Shown in pieces: positions 27,007 through 35,594 of a stretch of 64,000 nt of DNA. The stretch is from RHLJ01 sp963974345 (GTDB lineage Bacteria > Bacteroidota > Rhodothermia > Balneolales > Balneolaceae). Below the pieces are notes generated by a model that saw only the letters and a program-made list of their open reading frames with translations, was not told the origin of the DNA and made no database searches. Position 1 is the first letter of the stretch. Each line of letters opens with the position of its first letter. Where the stretch lies: positions 62,001 through 126,000 of the forward strand of contig CAXBBW010000011.1 in the NCBI GenBank assembly GCA_963974345.1, written 5' to 3'. The translations under genes were made by a program, and so were the position numbers.

Positions 27007-28373
27007 ATAGTTTAAAATTTCCACCCATATATTTTTTTATTTTAATCTCTTGTTTTGGATGCCAAAACGATGGGGCAAAAGATGAAAATATGTTACGGAA
27101 CCCTGATTTTGAATATAAGGCTTATACTAAAACAACTACTGATTTTATTATTTCGAGAAGTGAATATAAAGATAAACTCTACGGTTTCTGGTTAGCTCAA
27201 TGTATTGCCAACTGGACTGGATTAGTTACTGAAATGGATAAAATTGGTAACATTGGTGAAATAAAAACGGGCAAATTCTACACAAGAGAAGATTGGGGGA
27301 AACCTGATCAACCAAGTATATGGGGAGAAGGAATTCCAAGTGCACTTTCTCCTACAATAGACTTTGTTTTTGAAGATTCGGTAGGTGTTTGGGGAGCTGA
27401 TGACGACACGGATATCGAATATATCTACCAACATCTATTATTTGAGAATGAAACAAGTATTCTTACTAGTCAGGAAATACGACAGGGATGGCTTGATCAT
27501 ATACACACTGAAGAAGAGAATTATCTTTGGGTTTCAAATCAAGCCGCCTTCGACCTAATGCAAGAAGGTGTATTGCCACCTGAAACAAGCAATCCAGATT
27601 TGAACCCTCATTATGCTATGATAGATGCGCAACTCACAACTGAAATTTTTGGTTTATTCTCTCCATCACGCCCTGATTTTGCTCGGAAAATGGCTCATTT
27701 GCCTATACAAACTACAGCTAGAGAAGAAGCACAATGGATCTCAGAATTCTATGTAAGTATGTATTCTCTAGCCATTCAAATTGAATCTGATAAACCTATT
27801 AAAGATCAATTATTAGTTAATGCAGAAACAGCGGTGGATATTTTTCCTACAGATTCATATCCATCTAAAATGTACACTTTTGTAAAGTCTAGATATGATG
27901 CAGGAGTTCCTTGGGAGCAAACAAGAGATGAGATATATCAACGCTACCAAGTGGAACAAAAAGATGGATATCAAATAACTTCCCAGAACCTATACTGTAA
28001 TGGATGCTTCGCTTCTGGGATTAACTTCGCTGCAAGTTTGGTTAGTCTTTTTTATGGAGAAGGTGATATCATTGAGACAATAAAAATTGGAGCTCTTACT
28101 GGTTGGGATTCTGATAATCCTACTGCAACGTGGGGTGGAATGCTTGGGTTTATTCATGGGAAAAAAGGCGTTGAAAAAGCTTTCGAAAGAAAATTCTCAG
28201 AAACTTTTTATATACATCGAACACGAAAAGGATTTGACAACAAGGGCTATGATACCTTTAGCAACATGGCAAAAAAAGGTGTTTATATTACTGATCGTGT
28301 GATACAGGACGAACTAGGTGGAGGAATAAATCTTGATAAAAATATCTGGTACATACCAAAAAATACTCCTTAG
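27003..28373 (+). CDS. Lipid-anchored ADP-ribosylglycohydrolase family protein
   Basis: A 456-residue protein with a short hydrophobic N-terminus and a lipobox LISC (Cys17), indicating periplasmic or surface anchoring. The mature part has the ADP-ribosylglycohydrolase (DraG/ARH) layout: GFWLAQCIANWTG near 61-73 in place of the usual GxxxGDxxG, acidic GADDDTDIEYIY at 131-142, and late metal motif LTGWDSDNPTATWGGMLG. The D-D-T-D and D-x-D pairs that bind Mg are kept. Known members remove ADP-ribose from proteins or small molecules in the cytosol. An exported copy must act outside, and its substrate is unknown. The gene overlaps the MBL hydrolase gene by four bases. Confidence 0.78.
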   Translation: MNSLKFPPIYFFILISCFGCQNDGAKDENMLRNPDFEYKAYTKTTTDFIISRSEYKDKLYGFWLAQCIANWTGLVTEMDKIGNIGEIKTGKFYTREDWGKPDQPSIWGEGIPSALSPTIDFVFEDSVGVWGADDDTDIEYIYQHLLFENETSILTSQEIRQGWLDHIHTEEENYLWVSNQAAFDLMQEGVLPPETSNPDLNPHYAMIDAQLTTEIFGLFSPSRPDFARKMAHLPIQTTAREEAQWISEFYVSMYSLAIQIESDKPIKDQLLVNAETAVDIFPTDSYPSKMYTFVKSRYDAGVPWEQTRDEIYQRYQVEQKDGYQITSQNLYCNGCFASGINFAASLVSLFYGEGDIIETIKIGALTGWDSDNPTATWGGMLGFIHGKKGVEKAFERKFSETFYIHRTRKGFDNKGYDTFSNMAKKGVYITDRVIQDELGGGINLDKNIWYIPKNTP

Positions 28374-28387
28374 TTATTGTAAGTAGA

Positions 28388-28888
28388 ATGAAAAAAACTC
28401 CCGTTGTTATAGATCAATCTGAAAGACTCTTTGTGGGTCTTAATATTCGAACCTCACTTTCAGAAAATAAAGTAAAAAAACTCTGGCAGAGCTTTGGCCC
28501 CAAGCGCAAAGAAATAAATCATCAAATTACTTTAGACTCCTATTCAATTGAAATCTATGAGCCAGGTTCGGAAATGATAAACTTCACTCCTAATACAAAA
28601 TTCGAAAAATGGGCTACCGTTCAAGTATCAGAATTTGAAGCCGTACCAGAAGGATTAGAAACGCTCGTCATTCCAAAGGGGAAATATGCCGTATTTATAT
28701 ACAAGGGATTACATTCTGAGTATCCTAAATTCGCTCAATACATTTTTAGTGAATGGCTCCCTTCGTCTGACTATGAATTAGATGATCGTCCACATTTTGA
28801 GGTTATGGGTAATAAATACTTCGGTCCTATGAATCCAGATTCTGAAGAAGAGATATGGATTCCAATTAAAGATAGTATTCACCTATGA
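28388..28888 (+). CDS. GyrI-like/AraC effector-binding domain protein
   Basis: A 166-residue stand-alone GyrI-like (SOUL/BmrR-type) ligand-binding domain without a DNA-binding part. The pattern is an N-terminal strand RLFVGLNIRTS, a central KWATVQVSEFEAVPEGLETLVIPKGKYAVF split in two halves, then HFEVMGNKYFGPMNPDSEEEIWIPIK, the usual C-terminal E-x-x-I/W-I-P-I ending. Such proteins bind amphipathic drugs or hydrolyse cyclopropyl-like toxins in some subfamilies; others inhibit gyrase in Escherichia coli. The role here is not established. It overlaps the alpha/beta-hydrolase gene by four bases. Confidence 0.75.
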   Translation: MKKTPVVIDQSERLFVGLNIRTSLSENKVKKLWQSFGPKRKEINHQITLDSYSIEIYEPGSEMINFTPNTKFEKWATVQVSEFEAVPEGLETLVIPKGKYAVFIYKGLHSEYPKFAQYIFSEWLPSSDYELDDRPHFEVMGNKYFGPMNPDSEEEIWIPIKDSIHL

Positions 28889-29805
28889 ATTTAATAAAGG
28901 ATTTCACGTCTACTATTCTTGAGTTAGAGGATGATTATGAGGGGAAAGTGACAGCTACTCTTGTTTCGTCGAACTTCAACGTTGGAAATCGAAAAAGTGT
29001 GCTATATATACATGGTTATATCGACTACTTTTTTCACCCTCATTTAGCAGAGCAGTTTATTGATCATGGTTTTGATTTCTACGCTTTAGATCTTAGAAAA
29101 TATGGACGATCTCTATTAAATCATCAACACCCAAACTACTGTAGAAATCTGGACGAGTATTTTGAGGAAATTTCCATTGCCATTCGGAAAATCAAAGAAT
29201 CAAATACATCAATTTATCTTTTAGGGCATTCTACTGGTGGTCTAATTACATCCAATTATATGAATGATGGTGAAGAAAAAGATCAGATTGCTGGACTTAT
29301 ATTAAACTCTCCATTCTTCGACTTTAATCAATCGAAATTACGGACTTTCATAAGTCTTTGTGTTGCAAAAATTATCTCCGCTTTATCCCCTTATTCAAAA
29401 ATTGAAGGTGCTTTAAGTCCTACTTATCCGAAAAGTATTCATAAAGATTATCATGGTGATTGGGATTTTAACCTCAAATGGAAACCGATAAATGGATTTC
29501 CTACCTACTTTAAATGGGTTTCTGCTATCGGGAAAGCACAGAAAAAACTAGCCCATTCCAATATCACAGCCCCAATTTTATTAATGCATTCCTCAGGATC
29601 TAAAAAATTAATTGCATTTTCTGAAGAAGCAACCTTAAATGACCTAGTTCTAGATATTGAAGACATGAAAAGAGTTGGTAAAAACTTAGGAAATGAAGTT
29701 AGCTTCGTACAAATTAACCATGCGATGCACGATATCTTCCTCTCATCTAAAAAAGTAAGAGACGCTGCCTTTAAAAAGATGTTTGAATGGTTGGATGATC
29801 ATTAA
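28885..29805 (+). CDS. Alpha/beta hydrolase (S33-like)
   Basis: A 306-residue serine hydrolase with the nucleophile elbow GHSTGG (Ser116), oxyanion region YIHGY near 41-45, and a late His in VQINHAMHDIF. The LDLRKYGRS strand near 68-76 fits monoacylglycerol-lipase-like serine aminopeptidases. No signal peptide, so cytosolic. Substrate unknown: lipids or esters are likely. It overlaps the GyrI-like gene by four bases and is followed 21 bases later by a P-loop gene, so it is part of one accessory run. Confidence 0.82.
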   Translation: MNLIKDFTSTILELEDDYEGKVTATLVSSNFNVGNRKSVLYIHGYIDYFFHPHLAEQFIDHGFDFYALDLRKYGRSLLNHQHPNYCRNLDEYFEEISIAIRKIKESNTSIYLLGHSTGGLITSNYMNDGEEKDQIAGLILNSPFFDFNQSKLRTFISLCVAKIISALSPYSKIEGALSPTYPKSIHKDYHGDWDFNLKWKPINGFPTYFKWVSAIGKAQKKLAHSNITAPILLMHSSGSKKLIAFSEEATLNDLVLDIEDMKRVGKNLGNEVSFVQINHAMHDIFLSSKKVRDAAFKKMFEWLDDH

Positions 29806-29826
29806 CATAAAACTGAACTTCCAAAT

Positions 29827-30381
29827 ATGTTATATATAATTAGTGGGGCATCTAGATCAGGCAAAACCATAATTGCTAAAAAGATATCAGCACAAAAAGG
29901 AATTTCATTTTTCTCTATTGACTGGCTTGTTATGGGATTCACGAATGGTATTCCAGAATATGGAATCCATGATTTATTATTTCCTGACGAAATAGCAAAA
30001 CGTTCTTGGAATTTCTTGAAAGCAATGCTAGAAACGATTCTCTATAATGATGTTGATTATATTATTGAAGGAGAAGCAATACTACCTGAGTTAATAATTG
30101 AACTGATGGAAAAGCATCCCAAGAAAATAAACATATGCTTTCTTGGCTATACAGATGTTATTATCGATGAGAAAGTTAAAGACATAAAAGATTTTAGCGA
30201 TGGAAAAAGTGATTGGTTGGTCGATAAATCGGATGCATACATTATTGATCATATAAATAATATGATACGTCACAGCAGAATAATTGAAAAATCTTGTATC
30301 TCTACTGGCTTACCCTATTTCGATACTTCTGAAAATTTTACTAAAACTATCATCGATGCTGAAACATATTTATTACACTGA
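29827..30381 (+). CDS. P-loop NTPase/kinase-like protein
   Basis: A 184-residue protein beginning with a Walker A motif GASRSGKT (residues 7-14), preceded by a hydrophobic beta strand. An acidic segment IIEGEAILPELI (about residues 79-90) could supply the Walker B-like residues, and there is a possible C-terminal lid. The size and the S-R-S-G-K-T loop resemble small-molecule kinases, such as 2-phosphoglycerate-kinase- or adenylate-kinase-like families, but no substrate signature is recognised. Cytosolic. It follows the alpha/beta hydrolase gene by 21 bases and precedes the GNAT gene by 108 bases. Function unassigned. Confidence 0.65.
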   Translation: MLYIISGASRSGKTIIAKKISAQKGISFFSIDWLVMGFTNGIPEYGIHDLLFPDEIAKRSWNFLKAMLETILYNDVDYIIEGEAILPELIIELMEKHPKKINICFLGYTDVIIDEKVKDIKDFSDGKSDWLVDKSDAYIIDHINNMIRHSRIIEKSCISTGLPYFDTSENFTKTIIDAETYLLH

Positions 30382-30489
30382 TTGAAAAGCTAATCGATTC
30401 CTACTAAAATAGATTGCTCAATACACTTTTTAATTTAATCTAAATAAGTAGTTTACCTAAATAACACTCCCTGCATACCCTGAAATAAA

Positions 30490-30987
30490 ATGAGAATGCT
30501 AAAATTTAGACCAGCTACAATAAACGATCTCAAATTACTAAAGTATTGGGATACAAAACCACACGTTATTGCTTGTGATCCAGATGATGATTGGAATTGG
30601 GAATTTGAACTACCTCGAAGTCCAAAATGGAGAGACCAATTGATTGCTGAACTAGATAATGAGCCTATTGGAATTGTACAAATTATTGACCCAAATCTAG
30701 AAGAGACTCATTATTGGGGAGAAGTTGAAAAAAACAAAAGAGCCATTGATATATGGATTGGGGAAGAAAAGAATCTGAATAAAGGATATGGAACTTTAAT
30801 GATGAAGTTAGCCATTGAAAGATGCTTTGAAAATCCTGAAGTTGATGGAATTCTGATTGACCCACTAAAAAGCAATACTAAAGCTCATAGATTCTATGAA
30901 AGACTTGGATTTGAATTTTTAGAACATAGAATTTTTGATGACACAGCATGTACTATATACGAGTTAAAGAGAATAAAGGAAATTTAA
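30490..30987 (+). CDS. GNAT acetyltransferase, AAC(6')-like
   Basis: A 165-residue GNAT-fold protein. Its acetyl-CoA motif is NLNKGYGTLMMKLAIERCF (about 96-114), followed by a DPLKSNTKAHRFYERLGFEF stretch. The order W..PH.....D, then IDIWIGE, GxGxG-like NLNKGYGT, and IDP..SN..AHRFYERLGF closely follows aminoglycoside 6'-N-acetyltransferases of the Acetyltransf_8 type. That is a family resemblance and not proof of resistance; many chromosomal relatives act on other amines. It is preceded by 108 bases with a promoter-like AT-rich tract, and followed by a bidirectional terminator shared with rho. Confidence 0.75.
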   Translation: MRMLKFRPATINDLKLLKYWDTKPHVIACDPDDDWNWEFELPRSPKWRDQLIAELDNEPIGIVQIIDPNLEETHYWGEVEKNKRAIDIWIGEEKNLNKGYGTLMMKLAIERCFENPEVDGILIDPLKSNTKAHRFYERLGFEFLEHRIFDDTACTIYELKRIKEI

Positions 30988-31057
30988 GAAGAGCAATAAT
31001 CTTTCCCTAACTCTTCCTTTATGATGTAAAAATTTACTTTAACAATATGTCGGTAAC

Positions 31058-31088
31058 AAAAAAGGCTCGAGTAAACCCGAGCCTTTTT
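31058..31088. terminator. Bidirectional terminator between the GNAT gene and rho
   Basis: GGCTCG (31064-31069) pairs with CGAGCC (31078-31083), flanked by an A-run on the left and a T-run on the right, so it can act on transcripts from both directions: the + strand GNAT gene and the minus-strand rho. Confidence 0.85.
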
Positions 31089-31111
31089 AATATTCTAAAT
31101 GATGATTAAGA

Positions 31112-32803
31112 TTACTTATTCATCGAGATCAAAAAATCTTCGTTGTTCTTGGTTCCTTTGATTTTATCAATCAGAAACTCAGCCGCTTCGAATGAATTCA
31201 TGTTCGTTAGGTAACGACGAAGTAATACTACTTTTTCACGTTCAGCATCAGAAACAAGAAGCTCTTCCCTTCTAGTTCCACTTCTAAAAATATCAATCGC
31301 TGGATAGATTCTACGGTCTGAAATTCGTCGGTCGAGTACAATCTCACTGTTTCCTGTTCCTTTGAATTCCTCGAAGATAACATCATCCATACGAGAGCCG
31401 GTATCAACAAGGGCTGTGGCAATAATAGTTAGCGATCCACCGCCTTCAATATTTCGAGCCGAACTAAATAACTGACGCGGTATTTTAAGGGCTTCAGAAT
31501 CAACACCACCACTCATGGTTCTACCCTTGTTGTTGGCGCCAACGTTGTAAGCACGAGCTAGTCTTGTAATAGAGTCTAGCAATAATAATACATCGTGACC
31601 ACTTTCAACCAAGCGTTTCGCTTTCTCAAATACGATTTCTGAAAGACCGATATGGTTTTCGGGTTTTTCATCAAAGGTAGAAGCAACAACTTCAGCGCCT
31701 TTTACATTACGTTCCATCTCCGTTACTTCTTCAGGACGTTCATCAATCAACAAAATTAAAATCTTTGTTTCAGGATGATTGGTAGCTACCGCATTCGCTA
31801 TATTTCGAAGAATGGTCGTCTTCCCAGTTTTAGGTTGCGCAACAATTAGTTGTCTCTGTCCCATGCCCACTGGAGCAAATAAATCTATAAAACGAGTGGT
31901 GTATTCACGTGGATTATACTCTAAGGTATATCGCTTTTCTGGGTGTATTGGAAGCATATCATCAAATACACCACGATTATCCATGTCGGTAGGAATTCTA
32001 CCATTTACACCTTCCACTCTTAATAATGCGAAGTATCGTTCACCTACTTTTGGTGGGCGAATAATTCCAATCACACAATCGCCTTGGCGAAGTCTAAATC
32101 TTTTTATCTGTGATGGAGAAACATAAATATCATCTGGGCTAGCTTTGTAATTATAATTCACTGAGCGCAGGAATCCGTATCCATCAGGTAAAATTTCAAG
32201 CGTACCTTCGTTAATTAAATAAGGTCCAAGTTGACCTGAAATTTCTTCTAATCGTTCAGCAAGTGTAGGCGCATCAGAATCTGGGAGTTGATTATGCTCG
32301 TGGTGACGATTTTTATTCCGATTCTGATTCCTTTGGTTTCTCTGATTTTCTCGCTGCTTTCTTCTTCTTTCTTGTTCTTTCTGATCTTCTTCATCACTCT
32401 CCTTTTTATAGGAGACGATGTGTGAATGAGCACCATAAGATGTTTTTTCACCATCTTTCTGACTTGTTAATTTAGCCTCAGGTTCGGCTTCTTTATCCTT
32501 AGTAGCCTCAGTTTTCTCCGGTTCAGGATTATGTGAATCCTCTTCATTTGGACTTTCATCCTGAGGAACTTCAATACGCTCTCTCTTAACAATCCTTTTT
32601 CGTTGCCGCTTTGGCGCAGCTGATTCATTGGATTCTCCAACGTTCGAAGATTGTTTAATAAGTTCTAGAAGGTCTTGCTTTTTAACGCCTGTAACCCGTT
32701 TTACACCTACGGATTTAGCAATCACTTGCAATTCGGGAAGTTTTTTAGATTTTAAGGCTTCCAACTCTCCAGCCGAAAGTCCGCCTGTCTGATTATCTGA
32801 CAT
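31112..32803 (-). CDS. rho: Transcription termination factor Rho with disordered N-terminal insert
   Basis: A 563-residue hexameric RNA helicase/translocase that ends transcription. Order: Rho_N helical domain (about 10-50); a long charged, Glu/Lys/Arg/Asn/Gln-rich, probably disordered insert (about 55-185, including RRRKQRENQRNQRNQNRNKN near 147-166); a cold-shock-like RNA-binding domain (about 190-268, with LEILPDGYGFLRS); and an ATPase domain with Walker A AQPKTGKTT at 322-330 and DERPEEVTEM at 354-363. E. coli Rho has only about 419 residues and lacks the insert. Similar inserts occur in Bacteroides Rho, where they drive condensate formation. It ends at a bidirectional terminator. Confidence 0.96.
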   Translation of the reverse strand: MSDNQTGGLSAGELEALKSKKLPELQVIAKSVGVKRVTGVKKQDLLELIKQSSNVGESNESAAPKRQRKRIVKRERIEVPQDESPNEEDSHNPEPEKTEATKDKEAEPEAKLTSQKDGEKTSYGAHSHIVSYKKESDEEDQKEQERRRKQRENQRNQRNQNRNKNRHHEHNQLPDSDAPTLAERLEEISGQLGPYLINEGTLEILPDGYGFLRSVNYNYKASPDDIYVSPSQIKRFRLRQGDCVIGIIRPPKVGERYFALLRVEGVNGRIPTDMDNRGVFDDMLPIHPEKRYTLEYNPREYTTRFIDLFAPVGMGQRQLIVAQPKTGKTTILRNIANAVATNHPETKILILLIDERPEEVTEMERNVKGAEVVASTFDEKPENHIGLSEIVFEKAKRLVESGHDVLLLLDSITRLARAYNVGANNKGRTMSGGVDSEALKIPRQLFSSARNIEGGGSLTIIATALVDTGSRMDDVIFEEFKGTGNSEIVLDRRISDRRIYPAIDIFRSGTRREELLVSDAEREKVVLLRRYLTNMNSFEAAEFLIDKIKGTKNNEDFLISMNK

Positions 32804-32922
32804 ATAATATGTATGCTATTGCGATATTATTCTTACTGAATTTGGGGTGAGCGCTGAATTATCATTGTTGTAGATAATAGTTTAAAGCACTCAATCAGGT
32901 AAGGATGAAAAAGAGTAGGTGG

Positions 32923-34182
32923 CTAATTTCTTTCTGTATTTTCGGTCAACCACCGCTTTACTGTTGAGTAAAAGTAAAAACTTCCAGCAAAAATTACTAA
33001 CTCTGTATTCAATTCATTTAAAATCATTTTACAGGTATTCTCGTCTATCTTTCGAGCAGAAATATACTCTTCTACATCGGAAAATGTTGCTGCCCTTTCC
33101 CCATCTTGTTCGTAAAAAAATACTTCATCAAAGCGAGTAAATTTTGAAAGAATTTCTGTTTTCAACTTGTCCTTCATCATCGATAAAATCAATACTTTTT
33201 TGAACGATGGAATTCGATTTACGGCGTCCATCATAGCATCAATTGCTTGCTCGTTATGTGATCCTGAAAAGAACCATTGCTTGCTATGATGAAGCTTCTC
33301 AAATCGAGCAGGAACTCCTTTAAAGTTCTCTATAGAGTCTTTTAAGGCTGATTTTGATATTTGGAATTTTTCATTTAGCACTTCAACCGCTAAGTAAACC
33401 ATAGCAATATTCCACGCATTTACTGGCTCAATTAACTTGGTTTTAAAGTCTTCTTTATTCCTTCCAAGAAAGATCATTCCCAGATTATAAACTGGCTTTA
33501 AATCACTGCTTTTAAATAAAACTGAGCTCTCCATATTTACCTTTTCTTCAACTACTTTCATTGATTCTAAATCCAGATTTCCCACAACAACAGGAATATT
33601 CTTTTTGATAATCCCTGCCTTTTCGAAAGCTATTTTCTCGATCGAATCTCCTAAAATTTTCTCATGATCTTTTCCAATACTGGTAATAATTGAGAGTTCA
33701 GGTTGAATAATATTGGTTGAATCTAGTCTTCCTCCTAAACCCGTTTCAATAATTGCAATGTCTATGTTCTCTTTTGCGAATATCCAGAATGAAAGTGCTG
33801 TACTAATTTCGAAATAGGTCAATGGAATTTCTTGAAGCACCAACTCTGTTTTCTGAAAAAATTCTAGTATTGTTTGATCTTTTACTTCTTCTCCAGAAAT
33901 ACGAACTCGTTCATTGTATTTTAGAAGATGCGGAGAAATAAAAATCCCTGTTTTAAATCCCGCCTTGTGATAGACAGCCTCAAGGAGATAACATGTTGTC
34001 CCTTTTCCATTGGTTCCGGCAACATGAATGCTTTTGAATTGATTTTGGGGATTACCGATCTTTTCACAAAATCGACTAATGTTTTCTAGCCCAAAGTTGG
34101 TTGCTTTATCCCCTACTTTAGAAAACATAGGAATGGAATTCAGAAAATTCCACACATCGTTAATGGATTTAAATCTACCCAT
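32923..34182 (-). CDS. folC: Folylpolyglutamate synthase/dihydrofolate synthase
   Basis: A 419-residue Mur-ligase-like ATP-dependent enzyme adding glutamate to (dihydro)pteroate or folate. The P-loop VAGTNGKGTTCYLLEA (about 54-69), the ETGLGGRLDSTNII segment (about 146-159) and the ITSIGKDHEKILG block (about 167-179) are classic. The length is normal. The ATG shares one base with the stop of the pabC-like gene upstream (TAATG), so the two folate genes are translationally coupled. Cytosolic. Confidence 0.93.
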   Translation of the reverse strand: MGRFKSINDVWNFLNSIPMFSKVGDKATNFGLENISRFCEKIGNPQNQFKSIHVAGTNGKGTTCYLLEAVYHKAGFKTGIFISPHLLKYNERVRISGEEVKDQTILEFFQKTELVLQEIPLTYFEISTALSFWIFAKENIDIAIIETGLGGRLDSTNIIQPELSIITSIGKDHEKILGDSIEKIAFEKAGIIKKNIPVVVGNLDLESMKVVEEKVNMESSVLFKSSDLKPVYNLGMIFLGRNKEDFKTKLIEPVNAWNIAMVYLAVEVLNEKFQISKSALKDSIENFKGVPARFEKLHHSKQWFFSGSHNEQAIDAMMDAVNRIPSFKKVLILSMMKDKLKTEILSKFTRFDEVFFYEQDGERAATFSDVEEYISARKIDENTCKMILNELNTELVIFAGSFYFYSTVKRWLTENTERN

Positions 34183-35030
34183 TACTTAAGATTAGCCTGC
34201 TTAAAATCTTCAAACTGTTCTTTTATTCCTGCAATTGAAGAGTGCTTCACATCAAATTGATTATTATCTATTGATTCCACTAAACGTATTTCTCTTATGG
34301 AATTGGTAGTAAATACAGCCTCAGCTTGTAGTATTTCTTCTAAATGATATTCACCTTCAATAAGATTTATACCTTCCATTTTTCTGGTTAACTCAATTAC
34401 AATATCCCTTGTAATTCCTGGGAGTAAATCACAGTTCAAAGAAGGTGTAAAGGTTGTGTTTCCCTTCACCCAAAAAATATTCGAAATTGTTGTTTCACTG
34501 ATTTTTTCAGCCATAGTTAGCATAAGCGCGTCGTCTGCACCCGAGGTAGTTGCTTCTCTCGCTGCTTGAATATAATTCAACCCGTTAGACAACTTAAATT
34601 GACGCTCTAAGGCTCTTGAAGGAATTGCCCGAGTGTATACTGTAGAAAGCATTATCGTTTCTTTAACGGAAGTTATAGGAGCACAACTTGTAATCCAATG
34701 GGCCATCGATGAATCCGTTGCATAGCCTCTTTTACCATCTCTCCAACATTGAACACGAACAAGAGCATCTGTTTCTAACATATTACTCGCTTCTAAAAGC
34801 TCCAAGATTTTAAACTTGAAATCGTTGAAGTAAAATGGAGCCTCTATTCCTAAAAAGTTAGCTCCAGCTATAAATCGTGAATAATGTTCTTCGAGCTTTA
34901 GAAATTTACCTTGGTACGAACGAAGGGTATCAAAGCATCCATCACCATACATCATACCTCTGTTTAAAGGAGAAATTCTAAGTTCTTCTTCTGGGATTAA
35001 CGAACCATTATATATGATGTAGTCTTTCAT
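34182..35030 (-). CDS. pabC: Aminodeoxychorismate lyase-like class IV aminotransferase
   Basis: A 282-residue fold-type IV PLP protein. N-terminal ISPLNRGMMYGDGCFDTLRSY is the usual start of the family (MNRGLLYGDGVFET-type). The PLP region is LERQFKLSNGLNYIQAAREA (around 142-161) with its lysine. PabC removes pyruvate from 4-amino-4-deoxychorismate to make p-aminobenzoate. The direct, one-base coupling to folC supports this folate role over branched-chain or D-amino-acid aminotransferase functions, which have the same fold. The assignment rests on context. Confidence 0.75.
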   Translation of the reverse strand: MKDYIIYNGSLIPEEELRISPLNRGMMYGDGCFDTLRSYQGKFLKLEEHYSRFIAGANFLGIEAPFYFNDFKFKILELLEASNMLETDALVRVQCWRDGKRGYATDSSMAHWITSCAPITSVKETIMLSTVYTRAIPSRALERQFKLSNGLNYIQAAREATTSGADDALMLTMAEKISETTISNIFWVKGNTTFTPSLNCDLLPGITRDIVIELTRKMEGINLIEGEYHLEEILQAEAVFTTNSIREIRLVESIDNNQFDVKHSSIAGIKEQFEDFKQANLK

Positions 35031-35041
35031 ACTGTACGAGT

Positions 35042-35551
35042 TTAAAAAAGCTCGTTCACTACCCCTTTTTGGTAGCCTACATGTGTAGAGATTAAAGCTC
35101 CGTTTTCGTCCAACAATAAATAACTTGGAATACCAGGAGCTCTTACCGTATTAAATAAAATAGTTCCATCAATGTAAAGATAGTCATGTTTTAAAATAGC
35201 TTCTTCGGCACTGTCAGTTGCATCTTTAACTAGTGCTGCTACCACTTTAAGATCAGAATTATTGTCTGAAATTAGTTCTATCTCATCCAACAATTTTGCT
35301 GATTTATCTGACCAGGAAGACCAAAATACAAGTAGGATTGGATTCCCTGATAAATCTCCAAGCTTTAAACTATCATCCTTAATAATAAAAGGATGGGCTT
35401 TTGTAAGGAGCGAATCATAACCAAGCGTATGTTCTTTGAATCTTACTTGTTGCTGATGTTTAAAGTTAAACGAGGTAAGCACAATGAAAATCATTGTGAA
35501 TACGGCAACAATAGCCATGAATGGTATAAAATATTTCTGATCTAATTTCAT
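35042..35551 (-). CDS. TlpA/ResA-like thioredoxin-fold protein without the CxxC
   Basis: A 169-residue protein with one N-terminal TM or uncleaved signal anchor (about 8-28), then a thioredoxin fold. The active-site segment reads LLVFWSSWSDKSAKLLDEI: the two cysteines of the usual WCxxC are replaced by Ser81 and Ser84. The cis-proline loop is kept (PGIPSYLLLDENG). It cannot do dithiol-disulfide chemistry, so it may bind a partner, act as a chaperone, or be decaying. It lies between pulA (upstream by 43 bases) and pabC (downstream by 11), probably in the same transcription unit. Confidence 0.75.
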   Translation of the reverse strand: MKLDQKYFIPFMAIVAVFTMIFIVLTSFNFKHQQQVRFKEHTLGYDSLLTKAHPFIIKDDSLKLGDLSGNPILLVFWSSWSDKSAKLLDEIELISDNNSDLKVVAALVKDATDSAEEAILKHDYLYIDGTILFNTVRAPGIPSYLLLDENGALISTHVGYQKGVVNELF

Positions 35552-35594
35552 ATCTCTAAATTAAGAAACTTATAGGCGGGATAAATAGAGAAAT

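Noticed and set aside
30490..30987. Calling the GNAT gene an aminoglycoside resistance gene
   Set aside because: Motif likeness alone does not show substrate; the gene is chromosomal and not linked to mobile elements or other resistance genes.
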